Source: CAYJGN01 sp964369635 (lineage in GTDB: Bacteria > Bacillota > Clostridia > Oscillospirales > Ruminococcaceae). Taken from it: a stretch of DNA of 24,652 bases. The notes under the pieces are model-generated. The model was not told where the DNA came from and did not search any database. It saw nothing but the letters and a program-made list of their open reading frames with translations. The stretch is from positions 1-24,652 of the forward strand of contig CAYJGN010000027.1 of assembly GCA_964369635.1 (NCBI GenBank). Direction: 5' to 3'. The translations under genes were made by a program, and so were the position numbers. This document shows positions 1 to 6,837 of this stretch, in pieces (the stretch's first letter is position 1; every line of letters starts with the position of its first letter).

Positions 1-254
1 CTAATCAAAATCTTCTCTAACGAGCAGATTTTTCGAACCGTTTCTCAACTGTTCCTCCTTCCCAAAAGACTTGCGTCTTTCGGAGTCGCTGTGAAGTGCG
101 AGGTTGAAGTTCGCGGTACGATTGAATATCTATACTCAATTGCAATAAAAGGCAAAGCCGTTTCGGCGGCGTTGTGCAAACTGCACGGTTTGACGTGCAA
201 AATAGATAAGAAAACAAATTAATAAAAAACTATAAAAACTGTGAGGTGCTTAAA
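1..254 (+). other. left-edge stretch, possible 3' end of an unrecognised gene
   Basis: Frame 1 stays open from base 1 to a TAA at 220-222 (73 codons), so the end of a gene entering from the left is possible. The translation (for example VKCEVEVRGTIEYLYSIAIKG, then KLHGLTCKIDKK) matches no family I recognise. Against coding, the stretch is unusually rich in small inverted repeats: AAAGAC-TTGC-GTCTTT near 63-78, an imperfect ATTGA/TCAAT pair near 121-140, and TGCAC/GTGCA near 182-198. It could equally be a non-coding, repeat-like intergenic segment. Bases 223-254 are AT-rich and carry the ribosome site of the next gene. I could not place a convincing promoter here. Confidence 0.3.
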
Positions 255-1667
255 ATGGAGTTAATAATTGGTATCGCCGAAAAGAGCGGAGGATTTACGC
301 AACTTTTACGCCAACAGAAAACACCGTTTACAACAGAAAATATAACCGATACACCGCTTATCCTCTCGGAGGGGAAATTGGGGGATGAGCTTGTACAGTA
401 TCTAAAATCTGGAGGCATGGTTGTTTTAACCGATGCATCGCCTGAAATTTTGCCGTTCGAGAGCGATTTTCGTGGTCGTGCTGTTATCGAATATGCAGAT
501 ATGTCGCAGATTTCCGAGGAAAATGTTCGGGTAAACTGCGCTGTTAATCTCTTCTATGGCGAGGGGGATGGTGAATTTACCGTTCATGAGAATAGGGTGA
601 TTAAATTCGGTCAACGACCTGGATTTTATCCGCTTTTCCTATATAAAAAGATAGGTAAAGGGATTCTCTGTTATAGTGGTGCTCCGCTTTCAGAGCTTTT
701 AACTGTTTTTGGAGATACAAAAAGAGCGGTAAATAAGTATACCGAAATGACTGAGCGGATAACTTCGGTTGACAAGCATATGATAGAACGATTTTTAATC
801 TTCATCATCAAAAAGATGCTTGCCAAAAAAAGTCTACCATTTATAAGGCTTGCCTACTTCCCAAAAGGCTATAAAAACGTCTTTGCGTTTACGATAGATG
901 GCGACGGGCTACTCGGGGAGAAAACCGAGAACCTCTCAAGGGTTGCTAAAGAGCATAATATGCCGCTCTCATTCTATCTGAGCAGACAGCTCTCGGGCGA
1001 TGAAGATATAAAAACCGCATTTAAGATTGATAAGATGCACGAGCTTTGCGCTCATAATGATGTCCACAATATGATGGACAATTTAGATGAGAATATCGAG
1101 AGCTTAGAGCGGATGGAGCAGTGGCTAAAAGGCCATGGTATAGATATAATCAAAGGTTTTGCGGCGCCGCGTGGGATGTATAACCTAAATCTCGGGCTTG
1201 CACTATCGAAAAAAGGGTATCTTTATAGCTGCGACTTTGGGTTTGCGATAGACGGTCTTCCATTCTACCCATACCATTTTGGAGAACAACAGGGTGTTTT
1301 GCATCTTCCTGTTAATGGATTTAATGTTGAGAGGTATTCGATCTACTGCAAAGAAGTCGGCAAAGAGATGATTACCGAAACTGAAGTTGTAGAATACATG
1401 ATCAAAGTAATTGATGAATATACGAAAATTAACCAACCTATTCTCTTTTTCTCGCATCCGGTTATTTTCGGAAATATGATAGATAAAGTTTTTCCGAGAG
1501 TTATCGCTCATATAGAGAGCCTGCCGATACAAAAGACGACGATAACAAAATACGCGAAGTTTTGGCAGCGTCGTGATGCAGTCTGTTACAGAGCGGAAAT
1601 AGACGGTGATAAAGTGATTATTTCTGGGGAAATAGATGAAGAGTTTGAGGTTGTTGTCGAGAGGTGA
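255..1667 (+). CDS. polysaccharide deacetylase family protein (NodB fold) with extra N-terminal domain
   Basis: 470 aa. The NodB-homology metal site can be traced in order: FTIDGDG with the catalytic and metal aspartates around residues 213-217, AHNDVH giving the H-x3-H pair near 266-270, GFAAPRGMYN as the R-x-P-Y-like motif near 300, and FFSHP with the final His near 400. These enzymes remove acyl groups (N-acetyl, or N-formyl in ArnD) from sugars of the envelope. The first ~190 residues are not deacetylase; KSGGMVVLTDAS and GKGILCYSG look like a glutamine-amidotransferase-like fold (inference). There is no signal peptide, so action on a cytoplasmic or lipid-linked substrate is likely. The ATG at 255 is chosen because GAGGTG at 243-248 sits six bases upstream. 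Two small ArnE/F-like membrane genes follow directly and suggest a shared lipid-linked sugar pathway. The exact substrate is unknown. Confidence 0.82.
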   Translation: MELIIGIAEKSGGFTQLLRQQKTPFTTENITDTPLILSEGKLGDELVQYLKSGGMVVLTDASPEILPFESDFRGRAVIEYADMSQISEENVRVNCAVNLFYGEGDGEFTVHENRVIKFGQRPGFYPLFLYKKIGKGILCYSGAPLSELLTVFGDTKRAVNKYTEMTERITSVDKHMIERFLIFIIKKMLAKKSLPFIRLAYFPKGYKNVFAFTIDGDGLLGEKTENLSRVAKEHNMPLSFYLSRQLSGDEDIKTAFKIDKMHELCAHNDVHNMMDNLDENIESLERMEQWLKGHGIDIIKGFAAPRGMYNLNLGLALSKKGYLYSCDFGFAIDGLPFYPYHFGEQQGVLHLPVNGFNVERYSIYCKEVGKEMITETEVVEYMIKVIDEYTKINQPILFFSHPVIFGNMIDKVFPRVIAHIESLPIQKTTITKYAKFWQRRDAVCYRAEIDGDKVIISGEIDEEFEVVVER

Positions 1668-1670
1668 ATT

Positions 1671-2012
1671 TTGGCTAAGGTATCGAAGTTTCAATATATA
1701 ATACTTGTTTTTGCAATATTTCTGCAGAGCTTTGTTTCGGTTTTCTCAAAGCTTGCAGGTGGCAGTGAGACAACGATTGGGTTTCTGCTGTTTTATGGCG
1801 GATCGCTTGCAATCCTTGCTATATACTCGGTTATATGGCAATTATTGCTTGAGAAATTACCACTTTCAACCGCTTATATGTCAAGGGCATTAATATATTT
1901 GTTTATGCTCATCTGGTCGGTTGTTATCTTTGATGAAGGGGTTAAACCAACGCAGATTATCGGAGTTTTGGTAATTTTGTTTGGGGTTTTTCTGAGTGTC
2001 AAAGATGAATAG
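1671..2012 (+). CDS. small four-helix membrane protein, EamA/SMR type, ArnE/ArnF-like (first of pair)
   Basis: 113 aa with four predicted membrane helices (about residues 7-27, 35-57, 66-86, 92-110). The layout and length match the small multidrug resistance/EamA half-transporters. TM1 (ILVFAIFLQSFVSVFSK) lacks the glutamate that drug-exporting EmrE proteins need, and this is typical of ArnE/ArnF, which together flip undecaprenyl-phosphate-linked aminoarabinose. The start is TTG at 1671, with GAGGTG at 1661-1666 overlapping the stop of the deacetylase gene, so the genes are translationally coupled. The C-terminus overlaps the next gene. Probable role: one half of a heterodimeric flippase for a lipid-linked sugar handled by the upstream deacetylase (inferred from family and context). 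Confidence 0.75.
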   Translation: MAKVSKFQYIILVFAIFLQSFVSVFSKLAGGSETTIGFLLFYGGSLAILAIYSVIWQLLLEKLPLSTAYMSRALIYLFMLIWSVVIFDEGVKPTQIIGVLVILFGVFLSVKDE

Positions 2013-2340
2013 TGGAATATGGCTTGCGCTTGCGGCTGTTTTTATAGCGGCGGTAGCGCAGGTGTTTTTAAAAAAGCAGGCGACGAAACCGGCTAAAAAC
2101 TTCATAATGAAATTTCTGAATTTTAATGTTGTATTCGGGTATAGTTTGATGCTCATTTCAACCGTTCTAAATGTTTTAGCACTGAGAACGCTAAATCTTG
2201 GAATACTACCGGCAATTGAGGCGACAAGCTATTTATGGGTTCTTTTGTTTTCGGCTATTTTCATAAAGGAAAAACCGACAAAAAACAAGATTTTAGGATT
2301 GCTTGTTATCATCGGCGGAATAGTTATTTATGTTATTTAA
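2005..2340 (+). CDS. small four-helix membrane protein, EamA/SMR type, ArnE/ArnF-like (second of pair)
   Basis: 111 aa, four predicted membrane helices. TM1 reads AAVFIAAVAQVFLKKQATK: the A-Q-x-x-L-K motif, with Gln where EmrE has its essential Glu, is characteristic of ArnE/ArnF rather than of drug exporters. The C-terminal half (AIEATSYLWVLLFSAIFIKEKPT) has the conserved SMR/EamA dimer helix followed by the usual K-x-x-G-hydrophobic TM4. ATG 2005 overlaps the end of the preceding gene by 8 bases; an in-frame GTG at 1996 is a less likely alternative. Pairs with the previous protein as a probable asymmetric flippase. Last gene of the three-gene unit; a hairpin-rich intergenic region follows. 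Confidence 0.77.
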   Translation: MNSGIWLALAAVFIAAVAQVFLKKQATKPAKNFIMKFLNFNVVFGYSLMLISTVLNVLALRTLNLGILPAIEATSYLWVLLFSAIFIKEKPTKNKILGLLVIIGGIVIYVI

Positions 2341-2368
2341 GCGGGCGGATAGTGCATTAAGGCAAGCA

Positions 2369-2396
2369 TGCTCGGTAGCTTTGCAGCTTTCGAGAG
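2369..2396 (+). repeat. 28-base hairpin repeat, copy 1
   Basis: Begins TGCTCGGTAGCTTTGC and ends AGCTTTCGAGAG; identical to the copy at 2519-2546. Each copy folds on itself: CTCGGTAGCT pairs with AGCTTTCGAG around a TTGC loop, with one T-T mismatch and one wobble pair. Confidence 0.75.
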
Positions 2397-2518
2397 ACAA
2401 TAAAATAAAGCTTTTGCGAATATAGCAAAGCGGAAATTATTTATTAGGGTTTAGTAGCGGTTGCCGTGCAACGGAGAGGCTTAGACCGATAAAATAAAGC
2501 GTATATATATTTGGAGTT

Positions 2519-2546
2519 TGCTCGGTAGCTTTGCAGCTTTCGAGAG
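2519..2546 (+). repeat. 28-base hairpin repeat, copy 2
   Basis: Exact second copy, starting 150 bases after the first. Here the stem extends outwards (TTG before and CAA after, with a two-base bulge), so this copy is the more stable hairpin. Confidence 0.75.
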
Positions 2547-2589
2547 CAAGGAATTAAAATATCGTTTTAAATGGCAGCGGTATTGCATG

Positions 2590-2695
2590 GCCCACTGCCG
2601 CCGCCAAACCGCCAAAGGCGGTTTGAAAAAACAAAACAGCAGAGAATTTTCTCTGCTGTTTTGTTTTTGCGCGGGAGCGCGGCGGCGGTGTGGGC
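2590..2695. repeat. nested three-armed inverted repeat enclosing a terminator
   Basis: An outer GC-rich stem pairs 2590-2595 with 2690-2695 and 2598-2605 with 2681-2688 (6 + 8 pairs around a small internal loop). It encloses two perfect hairpins: 2606-2613/2617-2624 (AAACCGCC-AAA-GGCGGTTT) and a 19-pair stem 2627-2645/2650-2668. The whole folds as a three-way junction on either strand. Confidence 0.7.
2627..2668. terminator. bidirectional intrinsic terminator between convergent genes
   Basis: Perfect 19-base-pair stem with core ACAGCAGAGA/TCTCTGCTGT, flanked by A-runs on the left and T-runs on the right, which gives a U-tract on both strands. It lies downstream of the plus-strand deacetylase unit and of the minus-strand permease gene, so it probably stops both transcripts. 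Confidence 0.7.
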
Positions 2696-2747
2696 TTTGC
2701 AAAATAGCACTACAAAACCTTCACATGGGAAAAATATACATTTCTCC

Positions 2748-4343
2748 TTACTTCAATCTAAATGTTTTCGGAGCAAATTTATATACCAAAATCATCGAAA
2801 CTATAATATATGTAGCGGTAAAACCAATCACCGCAAGGCCAAATCTCTCGGTGCCGAAGCTTAAATCGCGAAGTTGCCAGCAGACGAGATAGGTGAGCGC
2901 AGAGATAACCATGTAGATAGGGTTTTTAATAGTAAGGCCATTGCTATATGGCTGCAAGAGGTAGTATAGAACAAGGTAGTGCGCCGAGAAGAAAACCGAC
3001 ATCGCCATAATAGTTAAGGCAACAAGTGGATAGATATATCCTTTGATGGTAACACCAGATAAAAGCAAAATAATCGATAGTCCAACACCGATAATAGCGG
3101 CAGGTAACAGATTTATAAGAACAAGTGACTGAAGTCGTTTAGAAAAGACCCCTAAAATAGCAGAGGGGGTTTTATAGAAGTTATAGCTGAGGAGGGCGCT
3201 ATCGCAGTTTATAAACATACTCTGGGTAATGCTCTGACCTCTGTTTAAGAAATATAGCAAAAAAAGCATAGTGGGCAGATTGTTTAGTATAGCTGTGGCG
3301 GCGGTTGATGCGAATTCCTTGTTGATATCACAGTAGACAGCAGCGGCAAGAAAAGCAACAGCCGCGATAATTGAAATCCTAACTGCTGAGTTTGTTAGGA
3401 CTTTTCGGTGTCGTTTCACGAACAAATCATTGAGATATGCATGGCCTTTTTTATCGCTTGTAATCTCGGTATTTAGATCTATCTGTTTTTTGTATGTATC
3501 GGAAATCATCGAGCTCTGATTAGTTCTTGTGAGTATAGCTATATTTCCAAAATACAGCTGTTTTGTCAGGTATCCGTATTCCTGAAAGCGATTTATTATC
3601 CTGGCTGCTCGGATATTAAGTAGGGCAGCTATCGAGGTAGCGGCGATAAAACCCAAAATAGGTATTGAGTAGCCATAAATTGGCGGTAGGTAGGCGGCAG
3701 TTAGCAGTAAAGCCAGAAGCAAGACCGATTTTATGGTGATTTTATTCTGATTTACAAAAACCCCTTTTTTCAAAAAATCATCGAGCCTATATGCTATAAA
3801 AATATTTTTTGCAAGCAAGGTGAATGTTGGGGCTGCTACTGCTAAAATGAGCATATCAATTGGAGGTAATAATAGTCCACCAAGAAATATTGCAGCTAAA
3901 CTGTTTGCAACGATATACCCAAAATAAAGCTCAAAAATATAGTACAGATATTCTGCGATATAATATCTACGAGGTTCCATTTTCAAAAGAACAACTGCAT
4001 AATACTTCTGGGTATTAACTTCAAAGTATTTAGAATTCATGCCGCAACCGATTATCGAGGTGAAAATCAAAATATGCAAAACACCCGATAAATTTAGACT
4101 ACCCTGCATAAATGAAAGTGGGATAATAAAAAATAGGTACTGATAAAAAGATTTAAAAAGTACCGATTTTAGAAGCATCAGAATGCTTGAGAGGATAGTA
4201 AAGGCAGACTTCAGGGCGCTGCTGTCCCGAAGGAAATCGGGGACAATATTTTTGATTAGTGGCGTCTTTTTTAGGTAATAGAAAATTCCATTGACGGTAT
4301 AGTTGATTTTAAGGAGGAGAATTAGTTTAATTGTTTTCGTCAT
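2748..4343 (-). CDS. large ABC-type transporter membrane protein (about 12 helices)
   Basis: 531 aa, strongly hydrophobic, with about 12 predicted membrane segments and few other features. I recognise no narrow family; it behaves as the permease partner of the ATPase encoded just upstream. The ATG at 4343 lies inside the last codons of the ATPase gene (17-base overlap), with GAGGAG upstream, so the two are translationally coupled. The cytoplasmic N-terminal ~50 residues and the basic loop around residues 280-310 (KKQIDLNTEITSDKKGHAY) are the main soluble parts. Length exceeds the usual 250-400 aa of ABC-2 permeases and suggests a single chain carrying two six-helix halves (inference). Substrate unknown. 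Last gene of the minus-strand cluster that starts with the M28-like gene. Confidence 0.72.
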   Translation of the reverse strand: MTKTIKLILLLKINYTVNGIFYYLKKTPLIKNIVPDFLRDSSALKSAFTILSSILMLLKSVLFKSFYQYLFFIIPLSFMQGSLNLSGVLHILIFTSIIGCGMNSKYFEVNTQKYYAVVLLKMEPRRYYIAEYLYYIFELYFGYIVANSLAAIFLGGLLLPPIDMLILAVAAPTFTLLAKNIFIAYRLDDFLKKGVFVNQNKITIKSVLLLALLLTAAYLPPIYGYSIPILGFIAATSIAALLNIRAARIINRFQEYGYLTKQLYFGNIAILTRTNQSSMISDTYKKQIDLNTEITSDKKGHAYLNDLFVKRHRKVLTNSAVRISIIAAVAFLAAAVYCDINKEFASTAATAILNNLPTMLFLLYFLNRGQSITQSMFINCDSALLSYNFYKTPSAILGVFSKRLQSLVLINLLPAAIIGVGLSIILLLSGVTIKGYIYPLVALTIMAMSVFFSAHYLVLYYLLQPYSNGLTIKNPIYMVISALTYLVCWQLRDLSFGTERFGLAVIGFTATYIIVSMILVYKFAPKTFRLK

Positions 4344-5043
4344 CGCTATCTCCTCGAAGTGCAGATAAAACCCGCTCTTTTAGCTCTGCATTGCTATTAA
4401 CATCATCGTTAATAAGGGTGAGTTTACCGTCATTTAGCAAAACTATTTCGTCGCAAAGGTCGAACGCAAGCTCCATTATATGGGTTGAAAAGATAATGAT
4501 TCCATCTTTTTTTATAGTGCGAAGGAGATTTTTCATCTCTTCCGCAACAACGATATCAAAAGAAGTTAGTGGTTCATCAAGCAGTAGCACAGGTGGTTTA
4601 ATTAGGATATTAACAAGCATCTGCATCTTATTTTTCATCCCGTGGGAGAAATCTTTTAGCAGTTTGTTTCTATCTTTTTCCTCGATTGAAACGATGTTGA
4701 AATACTCATCAATTGTTAATAAATCAGTGATTTTATCGCTATTTATATCTATAAAGTATTTCAAAAACTCTCTCGCCGTTAGAAAATCCGGAACGACTGG
4801 AGTTGATAAAACATACCCAATATCGGCGGCGGATAGTGGGCGTCTGGCTTCTTTATCCAAAAGGAAAAAGCTCCCGCTATCTGTCTTTAAATCGTCGTTT
4901 ATGCAGTTGAAAAGGGTTGTTTTTCCAGCTCCATTTTTGCCAAGAAGACCATAGATTTTCCCTCTTTCAAATTCAAAGGAGACTTCATCAAGTACCGTTT
5001 GCTTATCAAATGTTTTAGTAATTCCCTCGACTATTAATTTCAT
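4327..5043 (-). CDS. ABC transporter ATP-binding protein (CcmA/BcrA type)
   Basis: 238 aa single nucleotide-binding domain. Visible motifs: Walker A LLGKNGAGKTTLF near residue 37, a signature loop FSHGMKNK that departs from the canonical LSGGQ, Walker B VLLLDEP with a shortened D-loop (SFD), and the switch histidine in FSTHIMELAFDLCDEIV. This is the pattern of ATPases that drive exporters or lantibiotic/lipid-handling ABC-2 systems. The ATG at 5043 is preferred over far-upstream in-frame codons because it starts the conserved core (MKLIVEGITKTF) and has GGGGGA six bases upstream. The partner permease overlaps its 3' end. The ribosome site may be masked by an RNA hairpin (see 5041-5090). Confidence 0.88.
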   Translation of the reverse strand: MKLIVEGITKTFDKQTVLDEVSFEFERGKIYGLLGKNGAGKTTLFNCINDDLKTDSGSFFLLDKEARRPLSAADIGYVLSTPVVPDFLTAREFLKYFIDINSDKITDLLTIDEYFNIVSIEEKDRNKLLKDFSHGMKNKMQMLVNILIKPPVLLLDEPLTSFDIVVAEEMKNLLRTIKKDGIIIFSTHIMELAFDLCDEIVLLNDGKLTLINDDVNSNAELKERVLSALRGDSDDENN

Positions 5044-5090
5044 ATATTCCCCCAAAGATAGGGGGTCGCATCGCTGCGGCCCCAAACTAT
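5044..5090 (-). promoter_or_regulatory. leader with two mutually exclusive hairpins over a ribosome site
   Basis: Read on the minus strand, GGGG (5083-5080) can pair with CCCC (5065-5062) through an extra four-pair stem with a GCGA loop; alternatively the same C-run pairs with the GGGGG at 5053-5049 that is the ribosome site of the ABC ATPase gene. The two foldings exclude each other, which suits control of translation initiation. Seen in sequence; function inferred. Confidence 0.4.
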
Positions 5091-5092
5091 TA

Positions 5093-5596
5093 TTATATCT
5101 GCAGAAAATCAGATGAGCCAAAGTTTTCGCTATACTGAACGCAGTAGATAGATACCGCTTCATAGTCTGCTAAATTAACCCCGTCTGGTGCCTCTATAAA
5201 ATAATCCTCACCCTCGTAAGCGTCAACTATGATATCGCTGATAGTCGTTTCAAAAACGAAAAAGCCGTCATCATCATGGTGACCGAGCACTACAAAAGTT
5301 GAAGGAGCTTTTCCATCGTAGGTGAAATTTTCTATTACAAGGGTGTTATCGTCATAGATAAAAATGTCGCCAGATATATTATGTACCCCTGTAACGGTGG
5401 TCATTTTAACAACCGAATCATCAAGACTTTCAAGCGGTTTATCATCGTCTGAATCGTTGATATCATCAGACTGCCCGTCACTTCTGCTTTTAATATCGGC
5501 ATCATCTAAAACTTCGCTCGGTGCACCACTGCCGCACCCGATAAGCAAAATCATAAGCGATAATACCAAAGTATACAATAAAACTTTCCTTTTCAC
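5093..5596 (-). CDS. DM13-domain lipoprotein
   Basis: 167 aa. The N-terminus is a lipoprotein signal: KRKVLLYTLVLSLMILLIGC with the lipobox LIGC, so the mature protein is anchored by Cys21 on the outer face of the membrane. An Asp/Ser-rich linker (about residues 28-60) leads to a C-terminal domain with DNTLVIENFTYDG, a VVLGHHDDDGFF stretch and SIYCVQYSENFGSSDF; this order, including the lone cysteine before the closing FG motif, is that of DM13, a beta domain proposed to bind a cofactor through that cysteine. GTG start at 5596 with GAGGAGGG upstream. Sits between the M28-like gene and the ABC genes on the same strand, so it may be an external component of that system; this link is only contextual. 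Confidence 0.72.
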   Translation of the reverse strand: MKRKVLLYTLVLSLMILLIGCGSGAPSEVLDDADIKSRSDGQSDDINDSDDDKPLESLDDSVVKMTTVTGVHNISGDIFIYDDNTLVIENFTYDGKAPSTFVVLGHHDDDGFFVFETTISDIIVDAYEGEDYFIEAPDGVNLADYEAVSIYCVQYSENFGSSDFLQI

Positions 5597-5628
5597 AAAA
5601 AATCCCTCCTCTTTGTGAGTTTTTATTT

Positions 5629-5647
5629 AAAACGCATACTGCGCTTT
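5629..5647 (-). terminator. weak hairpin terminator at the end of the M28-like gene
   Basis: Minus-strand stem AAAGCGCA-GTA-TGCGTTTT (eight pairs, one wobble) that overlaps the stop codon, followed by only a short U-run. Probably partial termination, leaving read-through into the DM13 gene possible. Confidence 0.4.
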
Positions 5648-6569
5648 ATTCATTTAAATTTGAGAGAAGATTAATAGCGCCCTCTGCTAAATACTGGGCA
5701 TTAACTCTCTGAAAAACGGTATCTTTGGTTGTTTTAATCTTGTCTACATAGTAACCTAATAGTTTGTTTTTCTTAAGCGATATAACGCCAATTCCATTTT
5801 TGAATTTCAAATGGTCGGAGTTGTAATAGCTTTTGTTTTTTGTAGAGAATATCGGCATCATCTTGCCCATTGGTAAGAAAGACTTTTGCAGCATCTCTTT
5901 TTGCTTATCCAAAACGCCCTCGCCGCAGATAAACATCATATTAAACCCTTCTCCAACGCAGTCGAAGTTTATAATTAGTTTATCATTTATCGTATCTGCA
6001 TATTTTTTTGCGAAAAATGAAGAGCCAGAAAGGCCTTTGCAGTTGTTATCAAAAAAGACAAACGCAACACCCTCGCGCATATCAGTCGGCATAGTTTTAA
6101 TTATTTCGATAAGGGTTATAACGCCTGAGCTGTTATCGTTAGCGGTTGTATCGCTTGGTCGGCCAAAAATCATCGCTATAACAAGCAAAACCATACAGCC
6201 GATAGCTATTAATGGGTTAAACTCGCCCCAGAGAAATAGCGAAGCTGACAATCCAAACACAAACACCACCAAAATAACAGCCGTTATGTATAGAATATAG
6301 AGTGGCAGATTATTTGGAGCTATAAAGTTTGGCAATGGGAAAAGGGCTTGAGTATCATAATGAGCGGTGAAAATAATCTTTGCAGATTTCGGGTCGCCAA
6401 TTAGCATATTCGTTGATTTAAATATCCCTTTATCGCTCTCTTCCAAAACCTCAATATTATCTTTTTTAAGTTCGGTCTTTAGATAATCTCTAAAATCCTT
6501 TTTTCCATAGGCTGTTTTCCTCTGTTGGTAGTTATAAAGTATCTCTTCTGATAGTCTCGTCACCCACAT
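5646..6569 (-). CDS. M28-family peptidase homologue, membrane-anchored, probably without the normal catalytic pair
   Basis: 307 aa. The M28 zinc-peptidase fold is clear: FTAHYDTQ (His/Asp) near residue 67, TANDNSSGV (bridging Asp) near 143, NFDCVGEG (Asp) near 200 and YNSDHLKF (His) near 250. A hydrophobic insert of two or three membrane helices (about residues 90-135) lies between the first two motifs, as in membrane-bound M28 proteins. The motif that usually reads D-x-E-E-x-G-L, carrying the general base and a zinc ligand, reads DNNCKGLSGS here: both glutamates are gone. It may be an inactive or altered enzyme. Start: ATG 6569 is very close to GAGGTG; a GTG at 6563 has better spacing (six bases), giving 305 aa. 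Leads the minus-strand cluster. Confidence 0.8.
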   Translation of the reverse strand: MWVTRLSEEILYNYQQRKTAYGKKDFRDYLKTELKKDNIEVLEESDKGIFKSTNMLIGDPKSAKIIFTAHYDTQALFPLPNFIAPNNLPLYILYITAVILVVFVFGLSASLFLWGEFNPLIAIGCMVLLVIAMIFGRPSDTTANDNSSGVITLIEIIKTMPTDMREGVAFVFFDNNCKGLSGSSFFAKKYADTINDKLIINFDCVGEGFNMMFICGEGVLDKQKEMLQKSFLPMGKMMPIFSTKNKSYYNSDHLKFKNGIGVISLKKNKLLGYYVDKIKTTKDTVFQRVNAQYLAEGAINLLSNLNE

Positions 6570-6837
6570 CACCTCAAAAATATTATATCACATATATTAT
6601 GTTTTTTCTATGAATTAGTCGCATTTCCGTGAGTTAAACCTTGATTTTTAAACGAATTTTTCGCTTATATTTTTTGTTTAAATTAACAGTTTAAAAGCTA
6701 AACGTTTTATGTTAAACTTAATTAAGATAAATAACTCCCTTTTCTGAAATAAAGATAATTAACCTGTGATTTTGCGGACGATATGCAGTCTGCTATGATT
6801 ATAAAACGCCGCAAAATATAAACTCTTGGAGGTATAC
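6570..6837. promoter_or_regulatory. divergent control region between the M28-like gene and the ABC operon
   Basis: AT-rich 268-base gap. Near 6650-6720 it contains several related GTTTAA/TTAAAC words in both orientations, which could be binding sites. On the minus strand TATAAT lies at 6587-6582, but it is so near the ribosome site of the M28-like gene that it would yield an almost leaderless message; I could not find a good -35 for it. The plus-strand promoter is listed separately. Confidence 0.45.
6772..6799 (+). promoter_or_regulatory. sigma-A-like promoter with extended -10, flanked by an inverted repeat
   Basis: TTGCGG (6772-6777), 16 bases, then TGC-TATGAT (-10 at 6794-6799 with an extended TG). 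A nine-base inverted repeat, ATTTTGCGG at 6769-6777 and CCGCAAAAT at 6809-6817, brackets the promoter and covers the -35, which suggests an operator. It would drive the ABC gene at 6838. Confidence 0.5.

Larger units (their letters stand above)
2341..2747. other. 407-base intergenic region rich in inverted repeats
   Basis: Convergent gap between the ArnE/F-like gene (+) and a permease gene (-). It holds two exact copies of a 28-base hairpin-forming repeat (2369-2396 and 2519-2546), two copies of ATAAAATAAAGC (about 2400-2411 and 2490-2501), a short hairpin GTTGC-CGT-GCAAC (about 2460-2472), and the nested three-armed inverted repeat at 2590-2695. Open frames crossing the region are broken up by these palindromes and have no convincing ribosome site, so I do not call a protein. 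A small structured RNA or a degenerate mobile palindrome (MITE/REP-like) would fit. Confidence 0.6.

Noticed and set aside
1671..2340. Multidrug efflux pair of the EmrE type
   Set aside because: Both proteins lack the essential TM1 glutamate, and the second has the A-Q-x-x-L-K motif of ArnE/ArnF.
2369..2546. Two 28-base repeats as a CRISPR array
   Set aside because: Only two copies, 122 bases between them, strongly self-pairing repeats, and no cas genes in the window.
2518..2892. Open frames across the convergent intergenic region as a gene
   Set aside because: They run through the hairpins and into the antisense of the permease gene, with no ribosome site and low-complexity composition.
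6582..6587. TATAAT on the minus strand as promoter of the M28-like gene
   Set aside because: Transcription would begin within the ribosome site, and there is no usable -35.
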